A DNA stretch of 64,000 nucleotides from an uncultured Armatimonadota bacterium (GCA_903899015.1 CAIUHP010000118.1:21916-85915); one strand, 5' to 3'; counted from the stretch's first letter, positions 1 to 8,652 are shown. Program-made: numbers and translations. The notes: a model not told the origin generated them from the sequence alone.

Positions 1-1445
1 CCTTCGAGTGCGACGCTGGCATCAGCTCCTCGACCTAAGAAAAAGCACAGAGGCATCGACTTGTACTTGTCCGCAAGCTTGATCATCTGTTCCTCAAGCT
101 TCAAACAAACTTCTGCCTTCTCACTCAAAGCAACCAACTCCGCAACGGCATCTGAAACGCGCACACCGGGCATCTCTTGAACCTGAGCGATGTACATCGC
201 TAGGAGAGTGAGAACCGTTACCTGAGCTGTGTAAGCCTTCGTACTTGCAACGCTAATCTCGGGACCTGCCTGCGTGAAGATGGTTCGATCGCATTCTCGG
301 GCGATACTCGATCCGATGACGTTAACGACGCCTAAGGTTCGGATGCGACGAGATTTACAAAGTCGAAGTGCCGCAAGGGTGTCGGCCGTTTCACCCGATT
401 GACTAACGAAGATCGCTAACGACTTAGGCGAAAGCACCGGGTCACCATAGCGAAATTCGCTTGAGAAGTAAACGTCAGTTGGCAACCGAAGTAGTTTCTC
501 AAACAGATGCTTGCCCATCAACCCGGCATGGTAAGCGGTTCCGCAGGCAATGATATTGACTCGGTCAATCTCGGTCCAAACGTGCTCTGAGAAGACCTGC
601 TCCAACCGGACGCGATTCTTTTCATCGATTCTTCCAGCCAATGCTTGTCTCAAGACTTGGGGCTGCTCGTGAATTTCCTTGAGCATGAAGTGCTCATAGC
701 CACCTCGCTCTGCTGCCGCGATGTCCCAATCAATATGGATCGGTTCAAGGGGTAGTTCACGCCCATCAAGGTCTGTGATGTGCACAGATTGCCGTGTCAG
801 GGTTGCGATGGTGTCCTCTTCGAGGATCACGACTTCGCGCGTGTAAGGAAGTAACGCAGGAATATCACTGGCAAGCATATTCTCGTCGATTCCGATACCG
901 AGAATGAGAGGACTCGCGTTTCGTGCGGCAACAATCTTGTCTGGTTCTAGTTTTGAGACGACAACCATGGCGTAGGCGCCACGAAGGCGTTGAACACCTT
1001 TCCGTACTGCTTCCTCAAGCGGCGTGCCTTCGGTGTATTCCTCGCCGATCACATGTGCGGCAACCTCGGTATCAGTCTGAGATTTGAAGGTGTGTCCCTT
1101 TGCCAAAAGTTCTTCGCGAAGGTCGAGATAGTTTTCGATAATGCCGTTATGAATAACCGCGATTCGCTCCAACCTGTCGAAGTGAGGGTGTGCGTTTTCA
1201 TTGGTGGGTCCACCATGAGTCGCCCAGCGCGAGTGCGCGATGGCAATTCGCGAATCGCGAGGAGCCTCGTCTAGAAGTTTCTGTAATTCAGTGAGCTTTC
1301 CGGCTCGCTTAACAATCTCAATTCGGTCGTTTTGAGGATAAGCGATTCCTGCGCTGTCATACCCTCGGTACTCCAACCTCTTTAGCTGATCGTATACAAC
1401 TTCTACACCGTTGCGGGGTCCAATATATCCTGCGATGCCACACAT
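1..1445 (-). CDS. glmS: Glutamine-fructose-6-phosphate aminotransferase, C-terminus beyond window
   Basis: GlmS makes glucosamine-6-phosphate from fructose-6-phosphate and glutamine, the first step towards UDP-GlcNAc for peptidoglycan. The protein starts MCGIAGYIG, so Cys2 is the N-terminal nucleophile of the class II glutaminase domain (about residues 1-220), with YRGYDSAG and ATHGGPTNENAHPH following. Two SIS sugar-isomerase domains come next, with KEIHEQP, SQSGETADT and ASTKAYTAQ. About 481 of the usual roughly 605 residues are present; the last part of SIS2 and the catalytic C-tail lie beyond base 1. It is divergent from the polyprenyl-phosphate arabinose operon. Identification is secure. 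Confidence 0.96.
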   Translation of the reverse strand, partial: MCGIAGYIGPRNGVEVVYDQLKRLEYRGYDSAGIAYPQNDRIEIVKRAGKLTELQKLLDEAPRDSRIAIAHSRWATHGGPTNENAHPHFDRLERIAVIHNGIIENYLDLREELLAKGHTFKSQTDTEVAAHVIGEEYTEGTPLEEAVRKGVQRLRGAYAMVVVSKLEPDKIVAARNASPLILGIGIDENMLASDIPALLPYTREVVILEEDTIATLTRQSVHITDLDGRELPLEPIHIDWDIAAAERGGYEHFMLKEIHEQPQVLRQALAGRIDEKNRVRLEQVFSEHVWTEIDRVNIIACGTAYHAGLMGKHLFEKLLRLPTDVYFSSEFRYGDPVLSPKSLAIFVSQSGETADTLAALRLCKSRRIRTLGVVNVIGSSIARECDRTIFTQAGPEISVASTKAYTAQVTVLTLLAMYIAQVQEMPGVRVSDAVAELVALSEKAEVCLKLEEQMIKLADKYKSMPLCFFLGRGADASVALE

Positions 1446-1601
1446 GAGGGGATACTACCTTGCATGCGAGCAACGTTTTGAGGGTTGTCGACGTCCTCTC
1501 TTAGGACCAGTCAAAAGGTCCCGGTTTACCACGTAGCAACTTGGAACCCAAACAAATTACAGATCGCCTTGTGGCGCTTCCGTTTGAAAAGAGAAATTGT
1601 G

Positions 1602-2534
1602 ATGTCTGAATCAAATAGGTTGGATCAAACATCAGTCAAACGGTCGATTCCGATCAGCGTCATCAAACTACTTCGGCCGAAGCAGTGGGCCAAGAACCTA
1701 CTCGTATTTGCGGCGCTTATATTCACCGCCGGTTACCACTCTGCCGACAAAGTCATCTTGGCGATAGCTGGTTTCGCAGTCATGTGCATGGCAGGTTCCG
1801 GAACCTACGTTTTCAACGATCTGATTGACGTTGAGAAAGATCGTAAGCATCCTAAAAAGAAGTTTCGGCCTATTGCTTCGGGCGCGGTTCCGAAATCGGT
1901 AGCAACGGTCGTTGGAGTCGCTGCTTTAGCCGTCGCGATTATTGGCTCTTACAGTCTTAATAAATACTGTTTTGCCATCATCGCCACTTACTTGGTTCTC
2001 CAGGTGTTGTACAACTGGCGTCTGAAACATATCCCGGTTGCCGACGTCTACTGTATCGCGGTTGGCTTTGTTCTGCGAGCCGCTTTAGGTGCGGCGGTTT
2101 TGAAAGCTGGAATATCGGGATGGCTCCTGTTTTGCACAGGATCGCTCGCGCTCATGCTTGGATTTGCGAAGCGAAGGAATGAATTTATCCTCCAAGGAGA
2201 TGATAGGACGAGCAGTCGAGCAAGTTTGGCCGGTTATTCTCAACTCGCCTTAGACGGATTTGTTTTAATTACGGCTTGTGCGGCCAGCCTCTGTTACGGA
2301 ATCTACTCGCTTGATAGTGCGACCGCTCATAAGTACCCTGCGCTAATCCTTACTGCGCCATTTGTTTTTTATGGAATTTCCAGGTACGTCTTACTTGTTT
2401 TCTCAGTTAACGAGGGCGGCGAACCTGCCGACGTTTTATTCGGAGACGTACAAATAATCGTATGCGTGTTGTCGTTTGTGGCGTGTGCCGCGTTTGCAAT
2501 GAGTGGTCTCCGTGTTCCACTTTTGGAGCGCTAG
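1602..2534 (+). CDS. UbiA-family decaprenyl-phosphate phosphoribosyltransferase (DPPR synthase-like)
   Basis: This integral-membrane prenyltransferase-fold protein most resembles mycobacterial UbiA (Rv3806c). That enzyme moves 5-phosphoribose from PRPP to polyprenyl phosphate, the first committed step to polyprenyl-phospho-arabinose. Visible are RPKQWAKN near the N-terminus and the first Asp-rich motif NDLIDVEKDRKHP followed by KKFRPIASG, the variant typical of this subfamily rather than of quinone prenyltransferases. About eight hydrophobic segments follow. The frame is open from 1485, but the ATG at 1602 (MSESNR) with GAGA upstream starts just before the conserved region and gives 310 aa. 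It is the first gene of an operon with DprE2- and DprE1-like genes, which supports the assignment. Confidence 0.85.
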   Translation: MSESNRLDQTSVKRSIPISVIKLLRPKQWAKNLLVFAALIFTAGYHSADKVILAIAGFAVMCMAGSGTYVFNDLIDVEKDRKHPKKKFRPIASGAVPKSVATVVGVAALAVAIIGSYSLNKYCFAIIATYLVLQVLYNWRLKHIPVADVYCIAVGFVLRAALGAAVLKAGISGWLLFCTGSLALMLGFAKRRNEFILQGDDRTSSRASLAGYSQLALDGFVLITACAASLCYGIYSLDSATAHKYPALILTAPFVFYGISRYVLLVFSVNEGGEPADVLFGDVQIIVCVLSFVACAAFAMSGLRVPLLER

Positions 2535-2546
2535 GAGACCGAGTCA

Positions 2547-3275
2547 GTGCCTAATTTTCGTCATGCAATCGTAGTAGGAGCCTCATCCGGCATCGGAGCC
2601 GAGCTCGTTCGTCAACTTGCCCAACAAGGTTGTCGAGTTGCGGCAATCGCGCGTCGCGGGGATCGACTCAAGGGGCTCGCTGCTGAATTTCCAAGCCTAG
2701 TGATTCCGGTTGAACACGACGTTACGGATTACGCCAGAGTCCCCGAGGTTTTTCAGAAGGCAACGGGAGACTTGGGTGGCCTGGACTTGATTATTTACGC
2801 GGCTGGTGCAATGCCGACCGTTGGTGGGACTGAATATGACTTCAACAAGGACAAAGTCATGATTGACGTAAATGTCCTCGGAGCAATTGCCTGGCTTGAT
2901 CAAGCCGCGGTTCGATTCCAGAACACCAAATCCGGTTCGATTGTCGCTATTGGCAGTGTCGCAGGAGATCGTGGCCGAGTCGGTCAACCGGTTTATAACG
3001 CCTCGAAAGCTGCCCTAACAACCTATGTTGAAGCCCTGAGGAATCGTCTCAGTCGATTCGGCGTAAAAGTAGTTACGATCAAGCCCGGTCCAACTGAAAC
3101 AGAAATGACGGCTCACCTTCACATGAAAGGAATGATGAAGGCGGAAGATGTGGCCCGTTTTATCCTTCGCAAATCGGATAAGACCGGCGAGTTTTACGTT
3201 AAATTCACTCATAGGCTCGCGTTCTTTGTTATTCGACACTTCCCTAGTTGGCTCTTCCGCAAGCTCAGCGTATGA
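2547..3275 (+). CDS. dprE2: DprE2-like short-chain dehydrogenase (polyprenyl-phospho-2-keto-pentose reductase)
   Basis: This is a classical SDR of 242 aa starting at GTG 2547, 12 nt after the preceding gene. It has the Rossmann motif GASSGIG near residue 10, an AAGAMP segment in place of NAG, and the YNASK catalytic Tyr/Lys. The C-terminus (RHFPSWLFRKLSV) and the KPGPTETEMTAHL segment closely resemble mycobacterial DprE2. DprE2 reduces the 2-keto intermediate made by DprE1 to decaprenyl-phosphoryl arabinose. The stop codon overlaps the next start as ATGA, implying translational coupling with the DprE1-like gene. Family assignment is secure; the exact polyprenyl substrate is inferred from context. 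Confidence 0.85.
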   Translation: MPNFRHAIVVGASSGIGAELVRQLAQQGCRVAAIARRGDRLKGLAAEFPSLVIPVEHDVTDYARVPEVFQKATGDLGGLDLIIYAAGAMPTVGGTEYDFNKDKVMIDVNVLGAIAWLDQAAVRFQNTKSGSIVAIGSVAGDRGRVGQPVYNASKAALTTYVEALRNRLSRFGVKVVTIKPGPTETEMTAHLHMKGMMKAEDVARFILRKSDKTGEFYVKFTHRLAFFVIRHFPSWLFRKLSV

Positions 3276-4708
3276 AGACCGGACCCACTGAAATGCAGCC
3301 GACCCTTCTCCTTCCGCCAGAAAGAATTCACAAGCTAACGGGCTATGGAATGCGTACTCATGCGGACGGCTATCTTTTCCGGCCAACTTCCGTTGACGAA
3401 ATTCGTCGGGTGCTCGACATTGCCCGCAAGAGTGGCCGTAAAGTTGTCTTGCGAGGTGCCGGACGAAGCTACGGAGATGGCAACATCGGCGCAGAGTGTG
3501 TGATTATCGACACCACCCGAATGAACCGAGTGCTTTCGTGGGATGCTGGAACCGGGATCATCGATTGTGAAGGTGGCGTCACCATTGAAGGTCTTTGGCG
3601 GACGACAATGGAGGACGGATATTGGCCTCCCGTGGTCAGTGGCACCATGTACCCGACCTTGGCCGGTGCACTTGGGATGAATATCCACGGGAAGAACTCT
3701 TTCAAAGTCGGAACCATCGGAGATCAGGTGATCGAGCTTGATGTCTTATTCACCACTGGCGAACTCAGGACTCTCACTCCTGCCGATGATCTCTTTTTTG
3801 CCGTTATCAGCGGAGCAGGACTGCTCGGAATCATCACCCGCGCCAAGTTGAAAATGAAGCGTGTCCACAGCGGAAACGTTAAAGTGCTCGCGGTCTCATG
3901 TCACAACTGGGACGACCAATTTAAGGTGTTCAATCAGTTCGAGCACGATGCGGACTATCTTGTAAGTTGGATCGATTGCTTTGGTAGAGGAGCGTCGGCA
4001 GGCAGAGGTCAAATTCATGTCGCTTGGTATTTGAATGAAGCGGCGGAATTGCCATCTTCCCTGCGGCCCGACAATCAGGACCTGCCCGACAACATCTTAG
4101 GTTTCTTCCCGAAGTCTTCTATGTGGCAGATCTTGAGATACTTCAATAATCGCCTTGGAATGCGATTCATCAACTCTGCCAAACACAACGCCTCGCTTCT
4201 GCTTGGGAACGGTAAGGAAGTCGAGCAGAGCCTTGTAGCCTTCTCATTCCTCCTTGACTACGTACCTAATTGGCGCAAAGCCTATCTTCCTGGCGGATTC
4301 ATCCAATATCAATCGTTTGTCCCCCGCGAGCACGCCAAGGAAGTGTTTTCACAGCAGATATCCCTCCAGCAGGAGGCAAAGCTTGAATCGTTTCTTGGGG
4401 TGTTGAAACTACACAAGCCGGATAACTTCTTGTTTAGCCACGCGACCAATGGCTACTCGCTCGCACAAGACTTCAAAGTGACGCCAAAGAATTGGTCCCG
4501 CATTGAAGCGTTGTGCCATAAAATGAACGATGTCGTTTTATCGGCCGGTGGTCGCTTTTATTTTGCCAAAGACAGCACTTTACGCCCTTCGGATGTTAAG
4601 GCTTATCTTGGCGAAGAGGCACTTTATAAGTTCAAACAGTTCCGATCGACATGCGATCCAGAAGGGTTGCTCACTACAGATTTGGCAAAACGCCTGGAGT
4701 TAATTTGA
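3272..4708 (+). CDS. dprE1: DprE1-like FAD-dependent decaprenylphosphoryl-ribose 2-oxidase
   Basis: This 478-aa protein belongs to the vanillyl-alcohol-oxidase/PCMH flavoprotein family. DprE1 oxidises the 2'-OH of polyprenyl-phosphoryl ribose, and with DprE2 epimerises it to the arabinose donor. The FAD-binding half has GRSYGDGN and the SGTMYPTLAGALGMNIHGKN stretch, keeping the HGKN found in mycobacterial DprE1. The C-terminus keeps GGRFYFAKDS and DLAKRLEL. The frame is open from 3248, but the ATG at 3272 overlaps the dprE2 stop (ATGA) and fits the family start. The position of the benzothiazinone-target cysteine in M. tuberculosis appears to be Ala here (NGYSLAQDF), judged from a remembered alignment. 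Confidence 0.87.
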   Translation: MKTGPTEMQPTLLLPPERIHKLTGYGMRTHADGYLFRPTSVDEIRRVLDIARKSGRKVVLRGAGRSYGDGNIGAECVIIDTTRMNRVLSWDAGTGIIDCEGGVTIEGLWRTTMEDGYWPPVVSGTMYPTLAGALGMNIHGKNSFKVGTIGDQVIELDVLFTTGELRTLTPADDLFFAVISGAGLLGIITRAKLKMKRVHSGNVKVLAVSCHNWDDQFKVFNQFEHDADYLVSWIDCFGRGASAGRGQIHVAWYLNEAAELPSSLRPDNQDLPDNILGFFPKSSMWQILRYFNNRLGMRFINSAKHNASLLLGNGKEVEQSLVAFSFLLDYVPNWRKAYLPGGFIQYQSFVPREHAKEVFSQQISLQQEAKLESFLGVLKLHKPDNFLFSHATNGYSLAQDFKVTPKNWSRIEALCHKMNDVVLSAGGRFYFAKDSTLRPSDVKAYLGEEALYKFKQFRSTCDPEGLLTTDLAKRLELI

Positions 4709-4763
4709 CGTTTGAGTACAATGACGGAGATTTGACACCTTTATTTACGGTTCGGAGTCGACG

Positions 4764-5741
4764 ATGAGCATTGCCAAAGATCTTGCTCCGGCATTTCAGA
4801 AGGAACTTGAGAACGTTTCTTCGGTCCTCATCGGGACCCACCTTAATCCAGACGGCGATGCCCTTGGCAGCGCACTTGCGGTTTCGCTGTACCTAGACGG
4901 AATCGGTATTCCCAACGAGGTCATGTGCCATCACGGTGCGCCCCAGAACCTTCGCTTCTTACCGAAAGTTCAATCGGTCAGCCAGACTCCGAAGCTCGAC
5001 AAATACGATCTTGGAATCGTTGTTGATCTGGACGCCATGGATCGACTTGGCCGAACACAGCCGTTTTTCGATACTTGCAAACGATTAGTGGTTGTGGATC
5101 ACCACCTCCCTGTTGATGCGCCCGGAGATATCCGAATCGTCGATACCACCGAACCCGCAACGTCATTGATCTTGACGAGGCTCTTCCTTGAAATCGGCGC
5201 CAACATAACCCCGGATATCGCAACGTGCCTTCTTACAGGAATCGTTACGGACACCGGGTCTTTCCGATTTAGAAACACGACTCCTGACGCTTTGAGTCTA
5301 TCCGCGATCCTGCTCGAGCACGGCGGGGACATCAATCTTATTAGCGAAGAGATCTTCCAAAGCAAGCCACTCTCTTCGGTTAGGTTACTCGGTCATGCGC
5401 TCGAGACTATGAAACTGGACTGCGATAACCGGCTGGCGTGGTCAACGTTAAGCAATCACGATTTTGTCGTCGCAGATGCACTTGACGAAGATACCGAAGG
5501 GATCGTTAACGAGATGCTCTTTATCACGTCGGTCCAAATTGCGGCTCTTATTCGAGAACCCAAGCCCGGTAAGGTGCGATGCTCGTTCCGTTCACGTGGT
5601 CGCTATGATGTAGCAGAGGCCTCGCGCGACTTCGGGGGAGGCGGCCACAAAAATGCCGCTGGCTGCACGTTTGACATGCCCCTACATGAAGCTGAAGAAT
5701 TAGTGGTTCGGAGGCTGAAACTTTGCTTGGAATCCTCCTAG
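4764..5741 (+). CDS. nrnA: DHH/DHHA1 phosphoesterase, NrnA-type oligoribonuclease/pAp phosphatase
   Basis: This 325-aa DHH-family hydrolase degrades nano-RNAs and can dephosphorylate 3'-phosphoadenosine 5'-phosphate in the NrnA family. The metal-binding motifs are in order: HLNPDGDALGS near residue 28, VVDLDAMDR, VVDHH (the name-giving DHH) and TGIVTDTGSFRF. The DHHA1 substrate-binding motif GGGGHKNAAGC lies near residue 293. GGAG precedes the ATG. The gene is 55 nt after dprE1 and its 3' end overlaps truB by 19 nt. Pairing of nrnA with truB is common in bacteria (often rbfA-nrnA-truB), which supports the call. Confidence 0.92.
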   Translation: MSIAKDLAPAFQKELENVSSVLIGTHLNPDGDALGSALAVSLYLDGIGIPNEVMCHHGAPQNLRFLPKVQSVSQTPKLDKYDLGIVVDLDAMDRLGRTQPFFDTCKRLVVVDHHLPVDAPGDIRIVDTTEPATSLILTRLFLEIGANITPDIATCLLTGIVTDTGSFRFRNTTPDALSLSAILLEHGGDINLISEEIFQSKPLSSVRLLGHALETMKLDCDNRLAWSTLSNHDFVVADALDEDTEGIVNEMLFITSVQIAALIREPKPGKVRCSFRSRGRYDVAEASRDFGGGGHKNAAGCTFDMPLHEAEELVVRRLKLCLESS

Positions 5742-6595
5742 TTCACAAGCCGATTGGAGTGACATCTCACGATGTCGTGAACGATGTGCGTCGCCGATTT
5801 GGGACCAAACGAGTCGGCCACGCGGGCACTCTTGATCCGCTTGCGAGCGGAGTTCTTGTGGTCGCAGTCGGTCCAGCTACGCGCTTCCTGCAATATCTTC
5901 CCCTCGAACCCAAGGTCTATGTTGCGGATATCGTTTTCGGACATTCCACTACCACCTATGATGCGGAAGGAGAACTTTCTGAGGCTCTTCCAGTGCCCGA
6001 AAATCTCACAAGCGTGCTCGAATCGGTGCTTCCGCAATTTCGAGGCCTCATCCAGCAGCAGCCACCCATTTACAGTGCGGTTAAGGTTGGGGGCAAAGCG
6101 ATGTACAAATATGCTCGAAGTGGTCAAGAAGTGGAACGAGAATTTCGGACCGTGCACATTACATCGTACGAAGTTTTGTCTGCCTCTGAAAATCAAGTGA
6201 AGGCTCGTATCATCTGTTCGGGTGGCACTTATATTCGGTCGTTGGCTCACGACTTGGGTCAGACAATTGGATGCGGCGCTTACCTTTCGGGACTAGTCAG
6301 AACCGACGTGGGCAGGTTCTCGATTGATCAGACGACTCACCTCAAGGACCTCACGCCCGAGTGCCTCATACCCCTTCACCAGGCGCTACCTCCCATGCCT
6401 TTGATTCCCCTGGACGAACTGCAAACGGCGAATATTCGTGAGGGAAGGCAAATCACTTTAACGGAAACGCCAACCGCAACTATGGTAGCCCTCCTCGAAC
6501 CGAGTGGAACGGTATTTAGCGTTGCTCGAGTTGATGGCAACGTCTTGCAGCCCGAATGCGTCATTCCTAGTGGTGTCCCTCATGCCACTTCTTGA
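5723..6595 (+). CDS. truB: tRNA pseudouridine-55 synthase
   Basis: TruB converts U55 of the tRNA T-loop to pseudouridine. The 290-aa protein has the family N-terminus (ILLVHKPIGVTSHDVVN) and the catalytic Asp in GHAGTLDPLASGVL near residue 40. It also has QQPPIYSAVKVGGKAMYKYAR and the GGTYIRSLAHDLG motif. The start is TTG at 5723 inside the end of nrnA. It is preceded by a perfect GGAGG at 5710-5714 with 8 nt spacing, and no ATG is available upstream of the conserved region. The last residues overlap the next gene. Confidence 0.95.
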   Translation: MLGILLVHKPIGVTSHDVVNDVRRRFGTKRVGHAGTLDPLASGVLVVAVGPATRFLQYLPLEPKVYVADIVFGHSTTTYDAEGELSEALPVPENLTSVLESVLPQFRGLIQQQPPIYSAVKVGGKAMYKYARSGQEVEREFRTVHITSYEVLSASENQVKARIICSGGTYIRSLAHDLGQTIGCGAYLSGLVRTDVGRFSIDQTTHLKDLTPECLIPLHQALPPMPLIPLDELQTANIREGRQITLTETPTATMVALLEPSGTVFSVARVDGNVLQPECVIPSGVPHATS

Positions 6596-7055
6596 ACCAG
6601 GTTATGATCGAAAGTCTTTAAAGAGCCAACCCATGTGGTTTGGCGGATGGCTCATTGTCACGCTGATTGGGGCTTTTCTGCACCCCGACCGAAGTGGACA
6701 CGGTACTCACCAGCAACTCGGATTGCCACCTTGTCCGAGCGTTCTGCTCTTTGACCGACCTTGCCCTGGCTGTGGATTGACGACAAGTTGGACCGCATTC
6801 ATTCACGGAGACCTCGCGTATGCGTTTCATGCTCACCCGCTTGGGCCCCCGATGTATATCCTCTACACCGTCTCGGCGTTTATGGCCCTCTACGCCTTCT
6901 TCAAGAATCTTAGATTCTCAACCGATACCCGTGAGTTCAACCGAGTGATGGCGGTTGCGATCACCGTTTTCGTTGTTTTTGGTTTCTTCCGCATGGCAAC
7001 TACTCCAAACTTCGGAACCGTCTCCGAACACTGGCTAAGCCGGCTTCCCAACTAA
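6582..7055 (+). CDS. DUF2752 small membrane protein
   Basis: This small membrane protein of about 157 aa has the hallmark RPCPGCGLTTS of the DUF2752 family, followed by WTAFIHGDLAYAFHAHPLG and two or three hydrophobic helices. The function of the family is unknown. The Cys-Pro-Gly-Cys pair suggests metal or thiol chemistry, but this is not established. The frame extends upstream into truB. The ATG at 6582 overlaps truB by 14 nt and is chosen as the start; GTG 6573 and ATG 6633 are alternatives. It is the last gene of the operon and meets a convergent minus-strand gene with a 4-nt overlap. Confidence 0.8.
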   Translation: MPLLEPGYDRKSLKSQPMWFGGWLIVTLIGAFLHPDRSGHGTHQQLGLPPCPSVLLFDRPCPGCGLTTSWTAFIHGDLAYAFHAHPLGPPMYILYTVSAFMALYAFFKNLRFSTDTREFNRVMAVAITVFVVFGFFRMATTPNFGTVSEHWLSRLPN

Positions 7056-8029
7056 ACGAACAGGGCAGGTACGCCTCCGGTGTGCCAAAACAAAACCTTT
7101 CCTGTCAGACTTCCCTTCTGTGCTAAGTCAATCACGGCCGAAAACGCCTTTGCTGAGTAGATAGGATCCAGAAAAATCCCTTCGGTGCGAGCCATTAACT
7201 CAAGCGCCGCATTTCCAGCAGCACTAGGGATCCCATAGCCGGGGCCAACGTAATTGAAGTCCAAATCATAGTCTGAAGCGCAAAGAGGCGTGTCCCCGAG
7301 AATCTCACGACTCAGTTCTAAGGATAACTCCGCGAAATCTTGTGCAATTTCGGGTTCGGGATCGCAGGCAATCCCCAGAACCCGGGTGCCCGTTCCGCGG
7401 AATCCGTGCGCCAATCCGGTTTGTGTACTCCCACTACTACTTGCAAAGACGATGGTGTCAAACGGCTCGGTGATTTCCTTTGAAGCTTCATAAAAGGCAT
7501 ATGCCCCAAGTGCCGATGAACCGCCGATCGGAATTCGGTAAGTCTTTAACCCCTGAGTTTCATAGGCTAGAGCGATATTCTCCGCATGCGCGTAAAGCTC
7601 ATCCCAAGTACCGTCTGTAAAAGGATGCAACTCGATCCCCAATATCTGATCGAGAACCAAATTTCCGCGGTAACCCATGCGACTGATCGAATTAGGTCGC
7701 ACCTCGTCGTATGGCATGGACATGATCGCGGCTGCGCATCGAACGCCTTCCATCGCACAGGCCGCCCCCAACTGACGGATGAAATTCGACTGTGACGCGC
7801 CACAAGTCACAACGATATCAGCCCTTTCTGCTAAGACCGAGGCCATGAGATACTCCAGCTTTCTCCCTTTGTTCCCACCCAACGCCAAGCCAGTAAGGTC
7901 GTCTCGTTTAATCCACAGATCAAGATTCAACAATTTAGACAGCCTGTTCAGTCGGTGAAGCGGGGTTGGAGTTTGAATTAACGAGATACGCGATGGACTC
8001 ACACGCAACAGTTTACGTTGCGGCGACAT
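7052..8029 (-). CDS. PLP-dependent D-cysteine desulfhydrase / ACC deaminase family
   Basis: This is a fold-type II PLP enzyme of about 325 aa in the DcyD/ACC-deaminase group. It has TPTPLHRLNRLS, WIKRDDLTGLALGGNKGRKLE with the PLP-binding Lys in GGNKGRK, CGASQSNFIRQ, and a Ser/Gly-rich phosphate loop SSSGSTQTG. Members turn D-cysteine into pyruvate, H2S and ammonia, or deaminate 1-aminocyclopropane-1-carboxylate. Sequence alone does not separate these activities. The frame is open to a TTG at 8035, but ATG 8029 is preferred; GTG 8002 would also fit family length. The start lies about 10 bp from the divergent start at 8040. Confidence 0.85.
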   Translation of the reverse strand: MSPQRKLLRVSPSRISLIQTPTPLHRLNRLSKLLNLDLWIKRDDLTGLALGGNKGRKLEYLMASVLAERADIVVTCGASQSNFIRQLGAACAMEGVRCAAAIMSMPYDEVRPNSISRMGYRGNLVLDQILGIELHPFTDGTWDELYAHAENIALAYETQGLKTYRIPIGGSSALGAYAFYEASKEITEPFDTIVFASSSGSTQTGLAHGFRGTGTRVLGIACDPEPEIAQDFAELSLELSREILGDTPLCASDYDLDFNYVGPGYGIPSAAGNAALELMARTEGIFLDPIYSAKAFSAVIDLAQKGSLTGKVLFWHTGGVPALFV

Positions 8030-8039
8030 AATCAATCAT

Positions 8040-8594
8040 ATGGGTTTAGGCAAACGACTTGTACGCCGAGTGGGCTGTGGATGCTTGGGGATCCTCAGCC
8101 TTGTCGTCCTCATTCTTTTGGTGACACCGTTGGGGCACACCGTCCTTACTCTTTACCGGCGTGGCTATTTAGATGCTTACGTTAACCCAGACGAGGAGCG
8201 TAAATATCAGGCGGGAGAAGTAGAGAACTTGAAAGCTCTCTACACAGCGATGAATCTGTATCACGAATCAGAGGGCCAGTATCCGTATGCAAACGGTTGG
8301 ATGGACGCAATCAAGAGCCGCACGAGTACATCTGATCTGGCAAAAGGAGAGGCGGAAAAGAAATTCATCAGCCCCGCTTTAGCCGGCAAGCCCGGACAAT
8401 TTGGATACGCCATGAATGATAAAGCAAGTGGCAAGTACAAGGGCGATTTGAAAACACTCAAAGAACCGCTTTTGTTCGTTTCCAGCGATACGTCTCGAAA
8501 TGCTCACGGAGATCCAAAGAAGCTAACCCCAAATCCTCCGCGACCGGGTGGAAACGTTGGAATTGCGGTGGACGGTACCATCGTCAAGCTATAA
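8040..8594 (+). CDS. Membrane-anchored hypothetical protein with pilin-like periplasmic part
   Basis: This 184-aa protein has a basic N-terminus, a single hydrophobic helix (about residues 14-32, CLGILSLVVLILLVTPLG) and a soluble C-terminal part. The segment after the helix (ENLKALYTAMNLYHESEGQYPYANG) resembles type II secretion pseudopilin-like proteins, which often have a helix followed by a Tyr/Pro-rich loop and a short terminal strand (here GNVGIAVDGTIVKL). There is no prepilin peptidase motif before the helix, so it is not a typical pilin. Function is unknown. It is divergent from the PLP enzyme with almost no space between the starts. Confidence 0.7.
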   Translation: MGLGKRLVRRVGCGCLGILSLVVLILLVTPLGHTVLTLYRRGYLDAYVNPDEERKYQAGEVENLKALYTAMNLYHESEGQYPYANGWMDAIKSRTSTSDLAKGEAEKKFISPALAGKPGQFGYAMNDKASGKYKGDLKTLKEPLLFVSSDTSRNAHGDPKKLTPNPPRPGGNVGIAVDGTIVKL

Positions 8595-8652
8595 TTGATG
8601 CTTCATCGATGCTGATGAGCACACTCACGTTCAACGTTGAATAGAGAAAAAC

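Noticed and set aside
990..1274. Plus-strand open frame opposite glmS
   Set aside because: It lies wholly within the glmS gene on the other strand, and its translation has no family features.
4732..4755. Promoter before nrnA (TTGACA at 4732)
   Set aside because: No -10-like hexamer is found at 16-18 nt; the gene is more simply read with the upstream operon.
5738..6250. 170-codon minus-strand frame opposite truB
   Set aside because: It is contained in the antisense of a clear truB gene; the translated protein lacks recognisable motifs.
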